Part shown: piece by piece, positions 7,980 through 16,156 of the stretch
Layout of the letters: each line of letters begins with the position of its first letter
Numbering within the stretch: position 1 is the first letter of the stretch
Source: Spirosoma sp. 48-14
GTDB lineage: Bacteria > Bacteroidota > Bacteroidia > Cytophagales > Spirosomataceae
NCBI RefSeq assembly: GCF_001898575.1
Contig: NZ_MKUD01000081.1
Location: 242,123-306,122, forward strand
Direction: 5' to 3'
DNA length: 64,000 nucleotides
Made by a program: the position numbers and the translations under genes
Notes under the pieces: generated by a model
Told to the model about the DNA's origin: nothing
Database searches by the model: none
What the model saw: only the letters and a program-made list of their open reading frames with translations

Positions 7980-8052
7980 GAAGAACAACCGGACGCATCT
8001 CATTCAGTAAGCTCATTTAACAGGAAGAGGCTGACGATACTAAGGCGATTGC

Positions 8053-9501
8053 TTAGGCCAGATGAATCGGTACGGGTTTTCCGAAACCTTCGCGGAGGGC
8101 TACACGGGCGGCATGATAGCCACACATACCGTGTACGCCCCCACCGGGTGGTGTTGACGAAGAACAGATAAATATGCCGGGAGCCGATGTTTTGTAGGGA
8201 GATAAGGTTATGACCGGACGCGTGTACAACTGCCCGATGTCGATAATACCACCGTTGATGTCGCCCCCGATGTAGTTAGGGTTATAGCCTTCCATCTGTA
8301 CGGTATTCATGGTATGGCGAGCTAGAATCCGGTCGCGAAACCCAGGTGCAAACCGTTCAACCTGTTTCTCGATGGCCTCCGTCCGGTCAACGGTCGAGCC
8401 GTTTGGCACATGACAGTACGCCCAGGCCGTATGCTTCCCTGCTGGGGCTCGGCTGGGGTCGAACAGGCTTTGTTGAGCCAGCAGGATAAACGGTCGACCA
8501 GGGTGGTTTCCATCAGAGGTTTCCTGCTCGGCCTGCGCTATCTCTTCGAACGTACCGCCAATGTGTATCGTACCCGCCTGCTGGCATTCGGGAGCGGTAA
8601 ACGGGATTGGGCCATCCAGCGCCCAGTCGATCTTAAAAACACCCATTCCATAGCGGTACTGTTCCAATTGCCGACGATACAGGGACGATAAGCGATCTCC
8701 GGCAATGGAAAGCAGTTGCTTCGGTGTCAGATCGAACAGAACCACCCGCGTCGATGGAATATCGTTCATAGAGCGGACCAGCCTCCCCGTCTCGATCCGT
8801 CCCCCCAGTGATTGAAAATAGGAGGCTATTGCATTGGCAATCGCCTGCGAACCACCTTTGGGGATGGGCCAGTTGTATAGATGTCCAGCAGTAGTCAGCA
8901 CCAGGGCAATGGCCGATGTGGTCAGATTACTCAGGGGCTGAATGGAATGAGCGGCCATACCAGCCAATAGCCCACGGGCTTCTTTGGTTTTGAACCGTTT
9001 GACCAGTTGTGTAACGGGCAACAGGGCATCCAGACCAAAGCTGGCTAAATCGATTGGATGTTTCGGAAAACGCAAAGGTCCCAATACATCCGGTGCCAGC
9101 CCCGGCCAGTGTCGAACGAGGGGTTCAAACAAGTTCCGGTATGTTTCCTGATCAGCGCCGAGTGATTGGGCCGTTTCTGTTAATGAATACCGAAGAGCGG
9201 CTGCTGTGCCATCATCGAACGGATGGGCGGCTGCCACAGGGGGATTGATAAACTCCAGCCCATGTTCGGCCAAGGGTAATTGCTGAAAAAAGGGAGAGCC
9301 TACGGCCAGCGGGTGAATGGCAGAACAAACGTCGTGCACAAAACCGGGCAGGGTCAGTTCAGCCGAGCGCGTCCCCCCACCAATGGTTTCCTTGGCCTCC
9401 AGTACCAGCACTGACAATCCGGCTCGTTGCAACGTAATGGCCGCACTAAGCCCATTAGGTCCTGACCCTACTACCACGGCATCTACCTCGGTTTTCGCCA
9501 T
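8053..9501 (-). CDS. Phytoene-dehydrogenase-like FAD oxidoreductase
   Basis: A 482-residue flavoprotein of the COG1233 family. The N-terminal dinucleotide-binding motif is VVVGSGPNGLSAAITL, followed by EAKETIGGGTRS. The C-terminal FAD-binding segment is PGGGVHGMCGYHAARVAL. The family includes carotenoid desaturases and isomerases and many uncharacterised oxidoreductases. No carotenoid genes (crtB, crtY) are nearby, so a carotenoid role is not supported. It lies 102 bases downstream of the molybdenum enzyme on the same strand, with a repeat fragment between, so it may be a separate unit. Confidence 0.85.
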   Translation of the reverse strand: MAKTEVDAVVVGSGPNGLSAAITLQRAGLSVLVLEAKETIGGGTRSAELTLPGFVHDVCSAIHPLAVGSPFFQQLPLAEHGLEFINPPVAAAHPFDDGTAAALRYSLTETAQSLGADQETYRNLFEPLVRHWPGLAPDVLGPLRFPKHPIDLASFGLDALLPVTQLVKRFKTKEARGLLAGMAAHSIQPLSNLTTSAIALVLTTAGHLYNWPIPKGGSQAIANAIASYFQSLGGRIETGRLVRSMNDIPSTRVVLFDLTPKQLLSIAGDRLSSLYRRQLEQYRYGMGVFKIDWALDGPIPFTAPECQQAGTIHIGGTFEEIAQAEQETSDGNHPGRPFILLAQQSLFDPSRAPAGKHTAWAYCHVPNGSTVDRTEAIEKQVERFAPGFRDRILARHTMNTVQMEGYNPNYIGGDINGGIIDIGQLYTRPVITLSPYKTSAPGIFICSSSTPPGGGVHGMCGYHAARVALREGFGKPVPIHLA

Positions 9502-9544
9502 TTGTTCGCTGTCTTAAAATAGATTCGTTTACTGTTTAGTGCTG

Positions 9545-9590
9545 TGTAATTTAGTGCGGGCGGGTTGAAGAATCTGACCCCACAGCACAC
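9545..9590. repeat. Fragment of the composite hairpin repeat
   Basis: Contains GGGTTGAAGAATCTGACC, close to the right-hand end of the element at 39629-39738 (CAGATTGAAGAATCTGACC). It lies between the molybdenum enzyme and the flavoprotein and looks like a partial copy. Confidence 0.5.
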
Positions 9591-9603
9591 TGCACAGAAA
9601 AAT

Positions 9604-10845
9604 TCACCTTTCGGGTCGGTTTAGTACGCGCCCATCGGATTTGATTTGCCAGGCCGTGATGGGGTTGAAATGGTAGCCGCCATCCGAGCCCCTCGCTTCG
9701 ATCAGTTGGGTAAACGTCGGCTGAATATAACCCGTTTCGTCGGTAACCCGGCTCATAATCTCGGTGTCAGCGCCATTCCAGTGCCACAGATAACGGAATC
9801 CGGTATGCGCTTTATCCAGGATCGGGTCCTGAAGCGTAGCCAGTTGCCAGCTTTTACCAGCATCGGTACTTACCTCTACCCGCGCTACTTTCCCTCGACC
9901 ACTCCAGGCAATGCCCCGAATTTCGATCCATCCTTTTTCAACCGTTTTCGGATAAGCCGGAAAGGTGATAATCGAGCGGGCATCCATGTCGAAACTGAAC
10001 TGCCGGATTTTACCACCTTTGACGTTTTCGGTGTATTTCGAGGTTTCTTCCCGTGTGTGCCAGGGCGCATCACCCAGTTCGATCCGTCGGAGCCATTTCA
10101 CGTTAGTATTCCCTTCCCAACCCGGCAGAAACAATCGAACCGGATAGCCCTGTTCGGGTCGTAAGGCTTCGCCATTTTGAGCGTAGGCAATAATCGCATC
10201 GTCCCAGCCTTTTTTAACGGGTATACTCCGGGTCATTACGGCCGCATCGCCCCCTTCGGCCAGAAACCAGCTTGCACTCGGCTTCACACCCACTTCCCGA
10301 AACAGCGTAGCGAGTTTTACGCCCGTCCATTCGCTTTGACTCGTCAGGCCACAAATATCCTGCGGACTCATGGTTTCCTTACCTGTACGAAAATTCCCCG
10401 AGCATTCCAGAAACGCAATCCGCGATACGGAAGGGAATCGCTTCAGATCGGCAATGGTAAACACCAGTGGCTTATCGACCAGCCCATGAATCAGTAGCTC
10501 GTGTTTGGCCGGGTCGATAACGGGAACACCCGCATGATGGCGCTCGAAATGCAGATCGGAAGGAGTGATGATGCCATAAAAATCCTGAAGGGGCGACCGC
10601 GACGAAATCTCCGACGGTTTCTTGACAAGCTTTTCAAACGACGACCGCGTACCAACCTCGCCCGCCAAGGTACCTACTCGCTTCGTTGGGTCATCGGGCA
10701 GCAGTTCGGCAACGGAAATACTTCCCTGAACGCTTTTCCCCTGTGCGGTCTGGACAATAGCCACAGCCGCCGTAGCGGCTCCGCCCAGCATAGCCCGTCG
10801 GGAAAGCTTAGTGGTCAGTTGATTGAGTCGAAGGATTTTCTTCAT
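9604..10845 (-). CDS. SoxC/SorA-type molybdopterin sulfite dehydrogenase
   Basis: A 413-residue protein of the sulfite oxidase family. A twin-arginine signal (SRRAMLGGAATAAVA) indicates folded export to the periplasm. The molybdenum-ligating cysteine is C148 in FLECSGNF. Other family segments are HELLIHGLVDKP, EWTGVKLATLF, LPGWEGNTNVKWLRRI and the C-terminal dimerisation domain (GIAWSGRGKVARVEVSTD). SoxC and SorA oxidise sulfane sulfur or sulfite and pass electrons to a haem c partner. The preceding gene encodes such a cytochrome, ending one base away. I cannot separate SoxC from SorA from sequence alone. It is the last gene of the sulfur-type run. Confidence 0.86.
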   Translation of the reverse strand: MKKILRLNQLTTKLSRRAMLGGAATAAVAIVQTAQGKSVQGSISVAELLPDDPTKRVGTLAGEVGTRSSFEKLVKKPSEISSRSPLQDFYGIITPSDLHFERHHAGVPVIDPAKHELLIHGLVDKPLVFTIADLKRFPSVSRIAFLECSGNFRTGKETMSPQDICGLTSQSEWTGVKLATLFREVGVKPSASWFLAEGGDAAVMTRSIPVKKGWDDAIIAYAQNGEALRPEQGYPVRLFLPGWEGNTNVKWLRRIELGDAPWHTREETSKYTENVKGGKIRQFSFDMDARSIITFPAYPKTVEKGWIEIRGIAWSGRGKVARVEVSTDAGKSWQLATLQDPILDKAHTGFRYLWHWNGADTEIMSRVTDETGYIQPTFTQLIEARGSDGGYHFNPITAWQIKSDGRVLNRPER

Positions 10846-10846
10846 A

Positions 10847-11422
10847 TCACTTTATTTCGGGGCCGCCTTTCCAATCGTCGGGCACGAATAGCGTTTGGGC
10901 GTTGATCACAGCTTTTTCGTCGATAATACCGTTGGCAGTCAGCAAATAGGCCGTCAGGTTATACACCTCCTCATTAGTGAGTGAACCCGGCTCGCTGAAC
11001 GGCATGGCCCGCCGGATATAATCGAATACAGTGGTGGCATACGGCCAGTAATTGCCAACGGTTTTCTCCGGTCGTTTTTTCGTTCCTTCGGAAGCCGTTG
11101 TCACCAGCGATTCATTTGGTCCACCAACGCCCCCTACGCCGTGACAGGCTGCGCATTTCTGGGCGAAAATCAACTTACCCACGGTTGGTTTCCCTTCGCC
11201 TGGGGGTAAGCCTTTCCCATCGGGCCGTACATCAATATCGAGCCGGGCAATTTCGACCGGAGTCGCGGCCCGGCCAATGCCAAACGTAGCTGGAAATGTA
11301 TCTCGAACAACTACAGGTGTTTTATCATATAACCAGCCCTGACCTTCTGAATCAGGCAAAAAATTCACCCAAAACGTAACGATTGCAGACAACCACAGCA
11401 AGGTACTGTTTAGACTTTCCAT
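10847..11422 (-). CDS. Mono-haem c-type cytochrome, partner of the molybdenum enzyme
   Basis: A 191-residue protein with an N-terminal hydrophobic export or anchor segment (LNSTLLWLSAIVTFWVNFLP). A single haem site C90-A-A-C93-H94 lies in FAQKCAACHGVGGVGG. The likely axial methionine is in RRAMPFSEPGSL, and NLTAYLL follows. It matches the SorB/SoxD-type electron acceptor of sulfite dehydrogenases. I start at ATG 11422. A longer frame from 11503 would translate one arm of an inverted repeat and is rejected. The stop codon is one base from the molybdenum enzyme start, indicating co-expression. Confidence 0.87.
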   Translation of the reverse strand: MESLNSTLLWLSAIVTFWVNFLPDSEGQGWLYDKTPVVVRDTFPATFGIGRAATPVEIARLDIDVRPDGKGLPPGEGKPTVGKLIFAQKCAACHGVGGVGGPNESLVTTASEGTKKRPEKTVGNYWPYATTVFDYIRRAMPFSEPGSLTNEEVYNLTAYLLTANGIIDEKAVINAQTLFVPDDWKGGPEIK

Positions 11423-11429
11423 AATGGTT

Positions 11430-11507
11430 TTTTTTGTCCTTCCGAGGAACGAGGAATCCCGAATATCCTGACGCTTGAGATCCTTCGTTCCTCGGAAGGA
11501 CAAAAAA
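11430..11507. repeat. 23-bp inverted repeat before the cytochrome gene
   Basis: The arms at 11430-11452 and 11485-11507 are perfectly complementary. The core is GTCCTTCCGAGGAACGA. The outer ends are T and A runs, so it could also work as a bidirectional terminator. It sits between the second DoxX gene and the cytochrome gene. Confidence 0.85.
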
Positions 11508-11538
11508 CTATCGAAACAAAAACTTAAACACTTACCCC

Positions 11539-13239
11539 TTAATAACTTCCGGCTTTGAGGGTACTTTCGGATAAGGCGTATGGCCGCTGAATCCGATCGA
11601 GTACCACATAAATGGAATCTTTTTTCTCGTTAATACCCTGTAAAATAACCCGCTGACCGCCATTTTGTGCTGTATAGCTCAGAATCATCCGGTTGCGTTT
11701 TGTGGGTCGATTTTCGGCTTCAATCCCTTTAGTCCGACGAGTAGAGCGGGCAATTGGATTGATTTTGGGATCTTCCGGGCCGATGATCGCCAGCGCTTCT
11801 TTCGGAATCCAGTTATCAGTCTCCTGCTTGTCCCCTTTCCGACGCTCTCCTCTCAACCGGGCTTTGGCTCCTTCGGACGTACCGCCCAGATCGCGGTTGT
11901 TGCCCAAAAACTCCCGGTTTTCCTGATTACGCGCTCCCCGGTTTTTATCCTGCAAATACAGCACATGGTGTACCGTATCGGCTTCGTAATAGAACACCCG
12001 CTGGCCACCCGCTACGCCCGTCAACTCGAAGGTTCGGTTGATGTCACGCATGGGGGCTCCCCCACCGTTCGACAGGTCCAGTTCAACAGGTTTATTTACT
12101 TTGAAGGTCAGCGTTGTCCAGTTTTCGAATGTAGCCTGTTGCCAGCGAAGCGAATCCAGCGGGGAGTAAGGCAGTTCGGCCCCGTTTAGCTTAAACTGGG
12201 TCACGTTGTAATTACCGCGTAGTTCTTTCAACCCTTTCTGAGCCGGTTGTTTGTAGGGATCGTACCGAAAATTGACATACTGAAGCCAGAACAACAGCAC
12301 CAGAAACAACCCTATTGTAGTCGTTTTCAGGCCAATACGAGCATATTGCTGCCAACCGCTAAATACCGGAACAAAATAATTCGGAATGGTCAGCCGCTCC
12401 CGGATCAGCAGATTATACAGGTCTTTGAGGTAGTAGATCAGCAAAAAGCCCGACAGCAACACGAAGTACGAGCTATAGCCATGCACCCCGCCATCGTAGG
12501 CAAAATTGACGTAAACAATATCGGCCAGTGCCCCAAATAGCAGGACACTACCCCAGAACGTGGTGGCCCGGAAGAACAGTAACGCACCCGCCAGTACCTC
12601 GACCACGCCCGTGAAGACTTCGTACCAGGGCACAATACCGATGGATAACCAATAGATTTTCTGGGCTGTCAGATCACCAAAATTCGTATTCAGCACCCCC
12701 AGCGATGGATAGGGCAACTGCGTTGGCATCAGCTTGGTAAACCCAAATCCAATGATCCCGATACCCGCCCGATACCGTACCACTACCCGCAACCAGTAAT
12801 AGAGCAGATTATAGTTGATAATCTGTCGGTTCCGAACAACAGTTGTCCAGATCAGTCCAACCACCGTAGCGAAGATGAGTGTGATAATCCAGGGTGCGTA
12901 GCCGTTCAGCGTACTACCAAACAGCTTGTTACCAAATAAGGTCAACCCAGAGCCAAAACGGGCAATATCGTATAGATCGCGGTAATGCAGATGCAGCCAG
13001 TCGAACGAGACGAGTTCCTTGTACCAGTCGAGGCTGTTAGGCAGCGACATACTGATGAAAAACACAAACGCAATGCGAAACAAAATCTTCTGTCCTTCGG
13101 TCCAGGCCGTAGCTGAACCGGGCTGACTGTCGGCGGGTACTTTCCTACTGGTAGCTTTTGAGACAGACGACGCACTTAATTCTTCCGGCGTAATCAACCC
13201 TAAATCAGCACGTTCAGGGGTTATATTGGGAGTTGCCAT
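11539..13239 (-). CDS. DoxX-like membrane protein with C-terminal domain (long paralogue)
   Basis: A 566-residue protein. After a polar N-terminus (1-50) come several membrane segments with DoxX-type features: RYRAGIGIIGFGFTKLMP and VVEVLAGALLFF. A C-terminal soluble region from about 340 starts GNYNVTQFKLNGAELPYS. It is related to the neighbouring 459-residue protein along its whole length but carries about 85 extra charged residues (roughly 432-516, rich in R, E, N, G). DoxX/DoxD proteins include subunits of thiosulfate:quinone oxidoreductase. Gene spacing (14 bases after the paralogue) points to one operon. The exact function is unknown. Confidence 0.72.
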   Translation of the reverse strand: MATPNITPERADLGLITPEELSASSVSKATSRKVPADSQPGSATAWTEGQKILFRIAFVFFISMSLPNSLDWYKELVSFDWLHLHYRDLYDIARFGSGLTLFGNKLFGSTLNGYAPWIITLIFATVVGLIWTTVVRNRQIINYNLLYYWLRVVVRYRAGIGIIGFGFTKLMPTQLPYPSLGVLNTNFGDLTAQKIYWLSIGIVPWYEVFTGVVEVLAGALLFFRATTFWGSVLLFGALADIVYVNFAYDGGVHGYSSYFVLLSGFLLIYYLKDLYNLLIRERLTIPNYFVPVFSGWQQYARIGLKTTTIGLFLVLLFWLQYVNFRYDPYKQPAQKGLKELRGNYNVTQFKLNGAELPYSPLDSLRWQQATFENWTTLTFKVNKPVELDLSNGGGAPMRDINRTFELTGVAGGQRVFYYEADTVHHVLYLQDKNRGARNQENREFLGNNRDLGGTSEGAKARLRGERRKGDKQETDNWIPKEALAIIGPEDPKINPIARSTRRTKGIEAENRPTKRNRMILSYTAQNGGQRVILQGINEKKDSIYVVLDRIQRPYALSESTLKAGSY

Positions 13240-13253
13240 GATTCAGAAGAAGG

Positions 13254-14633
13254 TTAGAGTTTGAGCGATCCCCGTCGACCCGCTTTGGCAGCCTCGTCGA
13301 TCAGGTATTTTTTATCCAGTTTGTCCAATACCGCATACACGGAGTCACGCTTTTCATCGACACCCGCCAGAATAATCCGGCCGTCACCGGCTTTGGTATA
13401 GGTCAGTTGCAGGGTTTCGTTAGGATAATGCGGATTTGCATTTTTAAGCGTCAGTAGTCGGCCAGTTGGGTCAACGGTGTAGCGATAATAGTGCCGACCC
13501 TGCGAGCCTGCATACTCATAATCTCGCCCGGCATCCGTGGCCGACAGTTGTTCGGTATTGTCATTGACCAGGTCAACAGCTCGGTTCGATTTGATGCTGA
13601 TGGTATTCCATTTTTCGAAAACGACATCCTGCCAGCGAACGGGGTCCGTTTTCGAATACGGCAGCGTTTTACCAGCCAGCTTAAACTCACTCACATTATA
13701 AATACCGGCTGCTCCGGCTAATCCGGGTGTTTTCGGAAAGCGGATAGAGCCCTGTCGGTAGGTCGTGTACGTTGTGAAGCCATAGAGCAATACCGTCAGC
13801 CCGATAAATGCTCCTTTCAGTGCCAGCCGACTGTACTGTTGCCACTGTTCGCGCCATATCGGATGAAATCGATTGGGTACGGCCGCCACTTCGAGGGAAA
13901 CCAGCCGAAACAACCGAATCGCATCGAAGGCAAACAGAACCAGCCCAAAGGAAATCAGCAGGCCACTGTACACGTACTCGCCCCCTTCATAAGCCAGATT
14001 GGAGAAGAACACGTTACCCAAAAATGGCAGTAGAATCAGCGTACCGATAGTTGCCGTTTTCCGATGCAGCAACAGCAAGCCACCCACCAGTTCCACCTGC
14101 CCCAGAAACGATTCATAGGAAGGTACAACCCCCAGCGACAATGAGAAAAGTTTCCAGGCCGTATGATCGCCATAGGCGGTGTTCAGATTACTAATCGACG
14201 GAAGGGGCGCCTGCAACGGGAAAAGTTTGATAAATCCATACGCGATCACGCCCAGAGCCAGTCGGTAGCGTAACGCTACCCGCAGCCAATAAAACAGGGC
14301 ATCGTAATTCGTTTTTCGATCATCTTGCTGCGACCACACAACCGAACCAATCAGAGCCACGAGGGCAACGATACCCCAGTTAGCGAAACTATCTTCAGTG
14401 CCCACAAAACGGGGGGCATAATGCGACAGATTGAACAGGTATCGTGTGTACCCGCCACCGAACGAAACCAGATTTCGGAAAAACTGCGGATCGAGTGGCA
14501 GAATCTGAATCAGAAAATAGAGGAATACGAACCGGAATATTCCTTTTTCGACCGATGTCCAGCCACTGTCGGTCTGTAACTCGGCCTGTTGGAAGGTTTG
14601 CGGATTAGCAAACGTGGTGTCAGAATAAGGCAT
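13254..14633 (-). CDS. DoxX-like membrane protein with C-terminal domain (short paralogue)
   Basis: A 459-residue protein with about seven to eight hydrophobic segments up to residue 300, including RYRLALGVIAYGFIKLFP and VELVGGLLLLHRK. A soluble C-terminal region follows from about 310 (GIYNVSEFKLAGKTLPYS). The C-terminal ends of both paralogues contain a matching segment, ILAGVDEKRDSVYAVLDK here and ILQGINEKKDSIYVVLDR in the other. The pair arose by gene duplication. It lies 21 bases after susD in the reading direction and 14 before its paralogue. A membrane oxidoreductase or electron-entry role is inferred from DoxX and the neighbours. Confidence 0.72.
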   Translation of the reverse strand: MPYSDTTFANPQTFQQAELQTDSGWTSVEKGIFRFVFLYFLIQILPLDPQFFRNLVSFGGGYTRYLFNLSHYAPRFVGTEDSFANWGIVALVALIGSVVWSQQDDRKTNYDALFYWLRVALRYRLALGVIAYGFIKLFPLQAPLPSISNLNTAYGDHTAWKLFSLSLGVVPSYESFLGQVELVGGLLLLHRKTATIGTLILLPFLGNVFFSNLAYEGGEYVYSGLLISFGLVLFAFDAIRLFRLVSLEVAAVPNRFHPIWREQWQQYSRLALKGAFIGLTVLLYGFTTYTTYRQGSIRFPKTPGLAGAAGIYNVSEFKLAGKTLPYSKTDPVRWQDVVFEKWNTISIKSNRAVDLVNDNTEQLSATDAGRDYEYAGSQGRHYYRYTVDPTGRLLTLKNANPHYPNETLQLTYTKAGDGRIILAGVDEKRDSVYAVLDKLDKKYLIDEAAKAGRRGSLKL

Positions 14634-14654
14634 CGCTATAGGGTTTAGGAATAA

Positions 14655-16007
14655 TCAGTAGCCAGGATTTTGCGTAAGTGCTTTGTCGGTCTGTAGCTGC
14701 TGAACCGGAATCGGCAATACGTACCGATTGGCATCGGTCAGGTTGAAAACAGCTCCGGCCCGACCCGTGCGTACCACATCGAACCAGCGATGAGGCTCCA
14801 GCGCAAACTCGACCCGTCGCTCGTTTTCAATCGCCAGCAGAACGGCGTCTTTTGTTGAGGTCGTTGTAGCGGTCAGAGCCGTCAGTCCCGCCCGATCACG
14901 GACGGCGTTCAGGTCAGTCAGGGCATCAGCCAGTTTATCCTGTTGAGCCCGAGCCTCCGCCCGAATCAGGTAGGCTTCGGCAATGCGGAACACATACGAC
15001 GGATCGGAGCCGGGGTTGCGGTAGTAGAGGTTTCCATACCAGCGGTTCTGATTGTCTTTGGCAACCAGCACCGAGCGATTGCCCCCAACAGCCGGATCGT
15101 TCAGCAAGGCAACCAGTGCATCGTTGGGTGCCCATTGCCGTGTACCACCGTTGGTTTGCGGTTGCCATTGCCCCCGGTGGCTGTTCACTTCGGTCGTGCC
15201 GTTGTAGAAAATTTCGAACACCGACTCTGCCGTTCCCCGCGCATCGTTCTGGAAGAAGGCTCCATACGGTTTCACCAGCTTGTAGTTGGTCGCATCGCTG
15301 ATGAGTCGGCTGGCGTAGTCTTCGGCTTTGGCGTAATCTTTCTGGTAGAGATAGAATCGGGATTTCAGCGCAAAAACGGTTTTCTGCGTGACCCGATAAC
15401 GATCAACCGTGGTGGGTAACAGCGGCTCGGCGGTTTCGAGGTCTTTCAGCACCTGTGCGTAGGTTTCGGCCTGTGTGCTCCGTTTGATACCCGAGTTATC
15501 CGTCGGTTTGATGGTCGGATCAGTAATGATCGGTACCCCACCAAACGTACGGGACAGGTCGAAGTAAGCGAGTGCCCGTATGGCATAGGCTTCACCCAGG
15601 TACTGGTTTTTCAAGGCTGTGGTCAGGGCCGGGTCCGTTACGGTTGGCACTTTCGCAATGATGTTGTTGGCCCGGTTGATAGTCCGATAAATCGCAATCC
15701 AGACACTCGAAATGGTCGAGTTATCGGCATTCACCTTTTTATTGATAAACTCCTGCACCTGTGACTGCGAGCCCGTCCACTGGATGTTGTCGCCCGACAG
15801 GTAGCCGATGGATTGAAAACTTGTCCCGTAATAGTCGCCACTGGCCAGGGCACTATATACTCCCCGCAGCGCAGTCAGCGCCGAGTTCTGATCGGTAATC
15901 GTTTCCGTATCGGAGATCGACTCCAGCGGTTTTACATCTAAAAAATCTTTACAACTACTGACCGTGACCAGCAGAAGCAGAAAAAAGAGAGAGTTGATTG
16001 ATTTCAT
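14655..16007 (-). CDS. SusD/RagB-family outer-membrane lipoprotein
   Basis: A 450-residue substrate-binding lipoprotein that caps a SusC channel. The lipobox ends at C19 (LLVTVSSC) after a short signal, followed by KDFLDVKPLES, a typical SusD start. Tetratricopeptide-like segments follow, such as AYAIRALAYFDLSRTFGGVPII, with the C-terminal ALTDLNAVRDRAGL and RRVEFALEPHRWFDVVR. I start at ATG 16007. A frame from 16100 would add 31 residues encoded by a palindromic repeat (PSPEIRRGAGGEV) and is rejected. It is downstream of susC and upstream of the DoxX pair on the same strand. Confidence 0.93.
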   Translation of the reverse strand: MKSINSLFFLLLLVTVSSCKDFLDVKPLESISDTETITDQNSALTALRGVYSALASGDYYGTSFQSIGYLSGDNIQWTGSQSQVQEFINKKVNADNSTISSVWIAIYRTINRANNIIAKVPTVTDPALTTALKNQYLGEAYAIRALAYFDLSRTFGGVPIITDPTIKPTDNSGIKRSTQAETYAQVLKDLETAEPLLPTTVDRYRVTQKTVFALKSRFYLYQKDYAKAEDYASRLISDATNYKLVKPYGAFFQNDARGTAESVFEIFYNGTTEVNSHRGQWQPQTNGGTRQWAPNDALVALLNDPAVGGNRSVLVAKDNQNRWYGNLYYRNPGSDPSYVFRIAEAYLIRAEARAQQDKLADALTDLNAVRDRAGLTALTATTTSTKDAVLLAIENERRVEFALEPHRWFDVVRTGRAGAVFNLTDANRYVLPIPVQQLQTDKALTQNPGY

Positions 16008-16032
16008 TGGTTTATGTATGATTGGTCGTACC

Positions 16033-16080
16033 ACCTCACCCCCGGCCCCTCTCCTGATTTCAGGAGAAGGGTGACTCACC
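16033..16080. repeat. Palindromic repeat, CCCCTCTCCTG family, copy 2
   Basis: CCTCACCCCCGG is followed by CCCCTCTCCTGA and its imperfect complement TCAGGAGAAGGG. It lies in the susC-susD spacer in the same orientation as copy 1 and opposite to copy 3. Read on the minus strand it encodes PSPEIRRGAGGEV. Confidence 0.82.
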
Positions 16081-16156
16081 AAGGGTAGCTGTTTTTCCAT
16101 AAGGCCATGAGTTTCCTTTGGAAGGCGCCCCTTTCTTAAGATGGTTGGAGCGAATT

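Noticed and set aside
8053..9501. Carotenoid biosynthesis gene
   Set aside because: Only the general flavoprotein family is supported; no phytoene synthase or cyclase gene is nearby.
10847..11503. Longer cytochrome frame from 11503
   Set aside because: The extra 27 residues translate an arm of the inverted repeat, and a natural export segment follows ATG 11422.
14655..16100. Longer SusD frame from 16100
   Set aside because: The extra residues come from a palindromic repeat (PSPEIRRGAGGEV), and the lipoprotein signal starts at ATG 16007.
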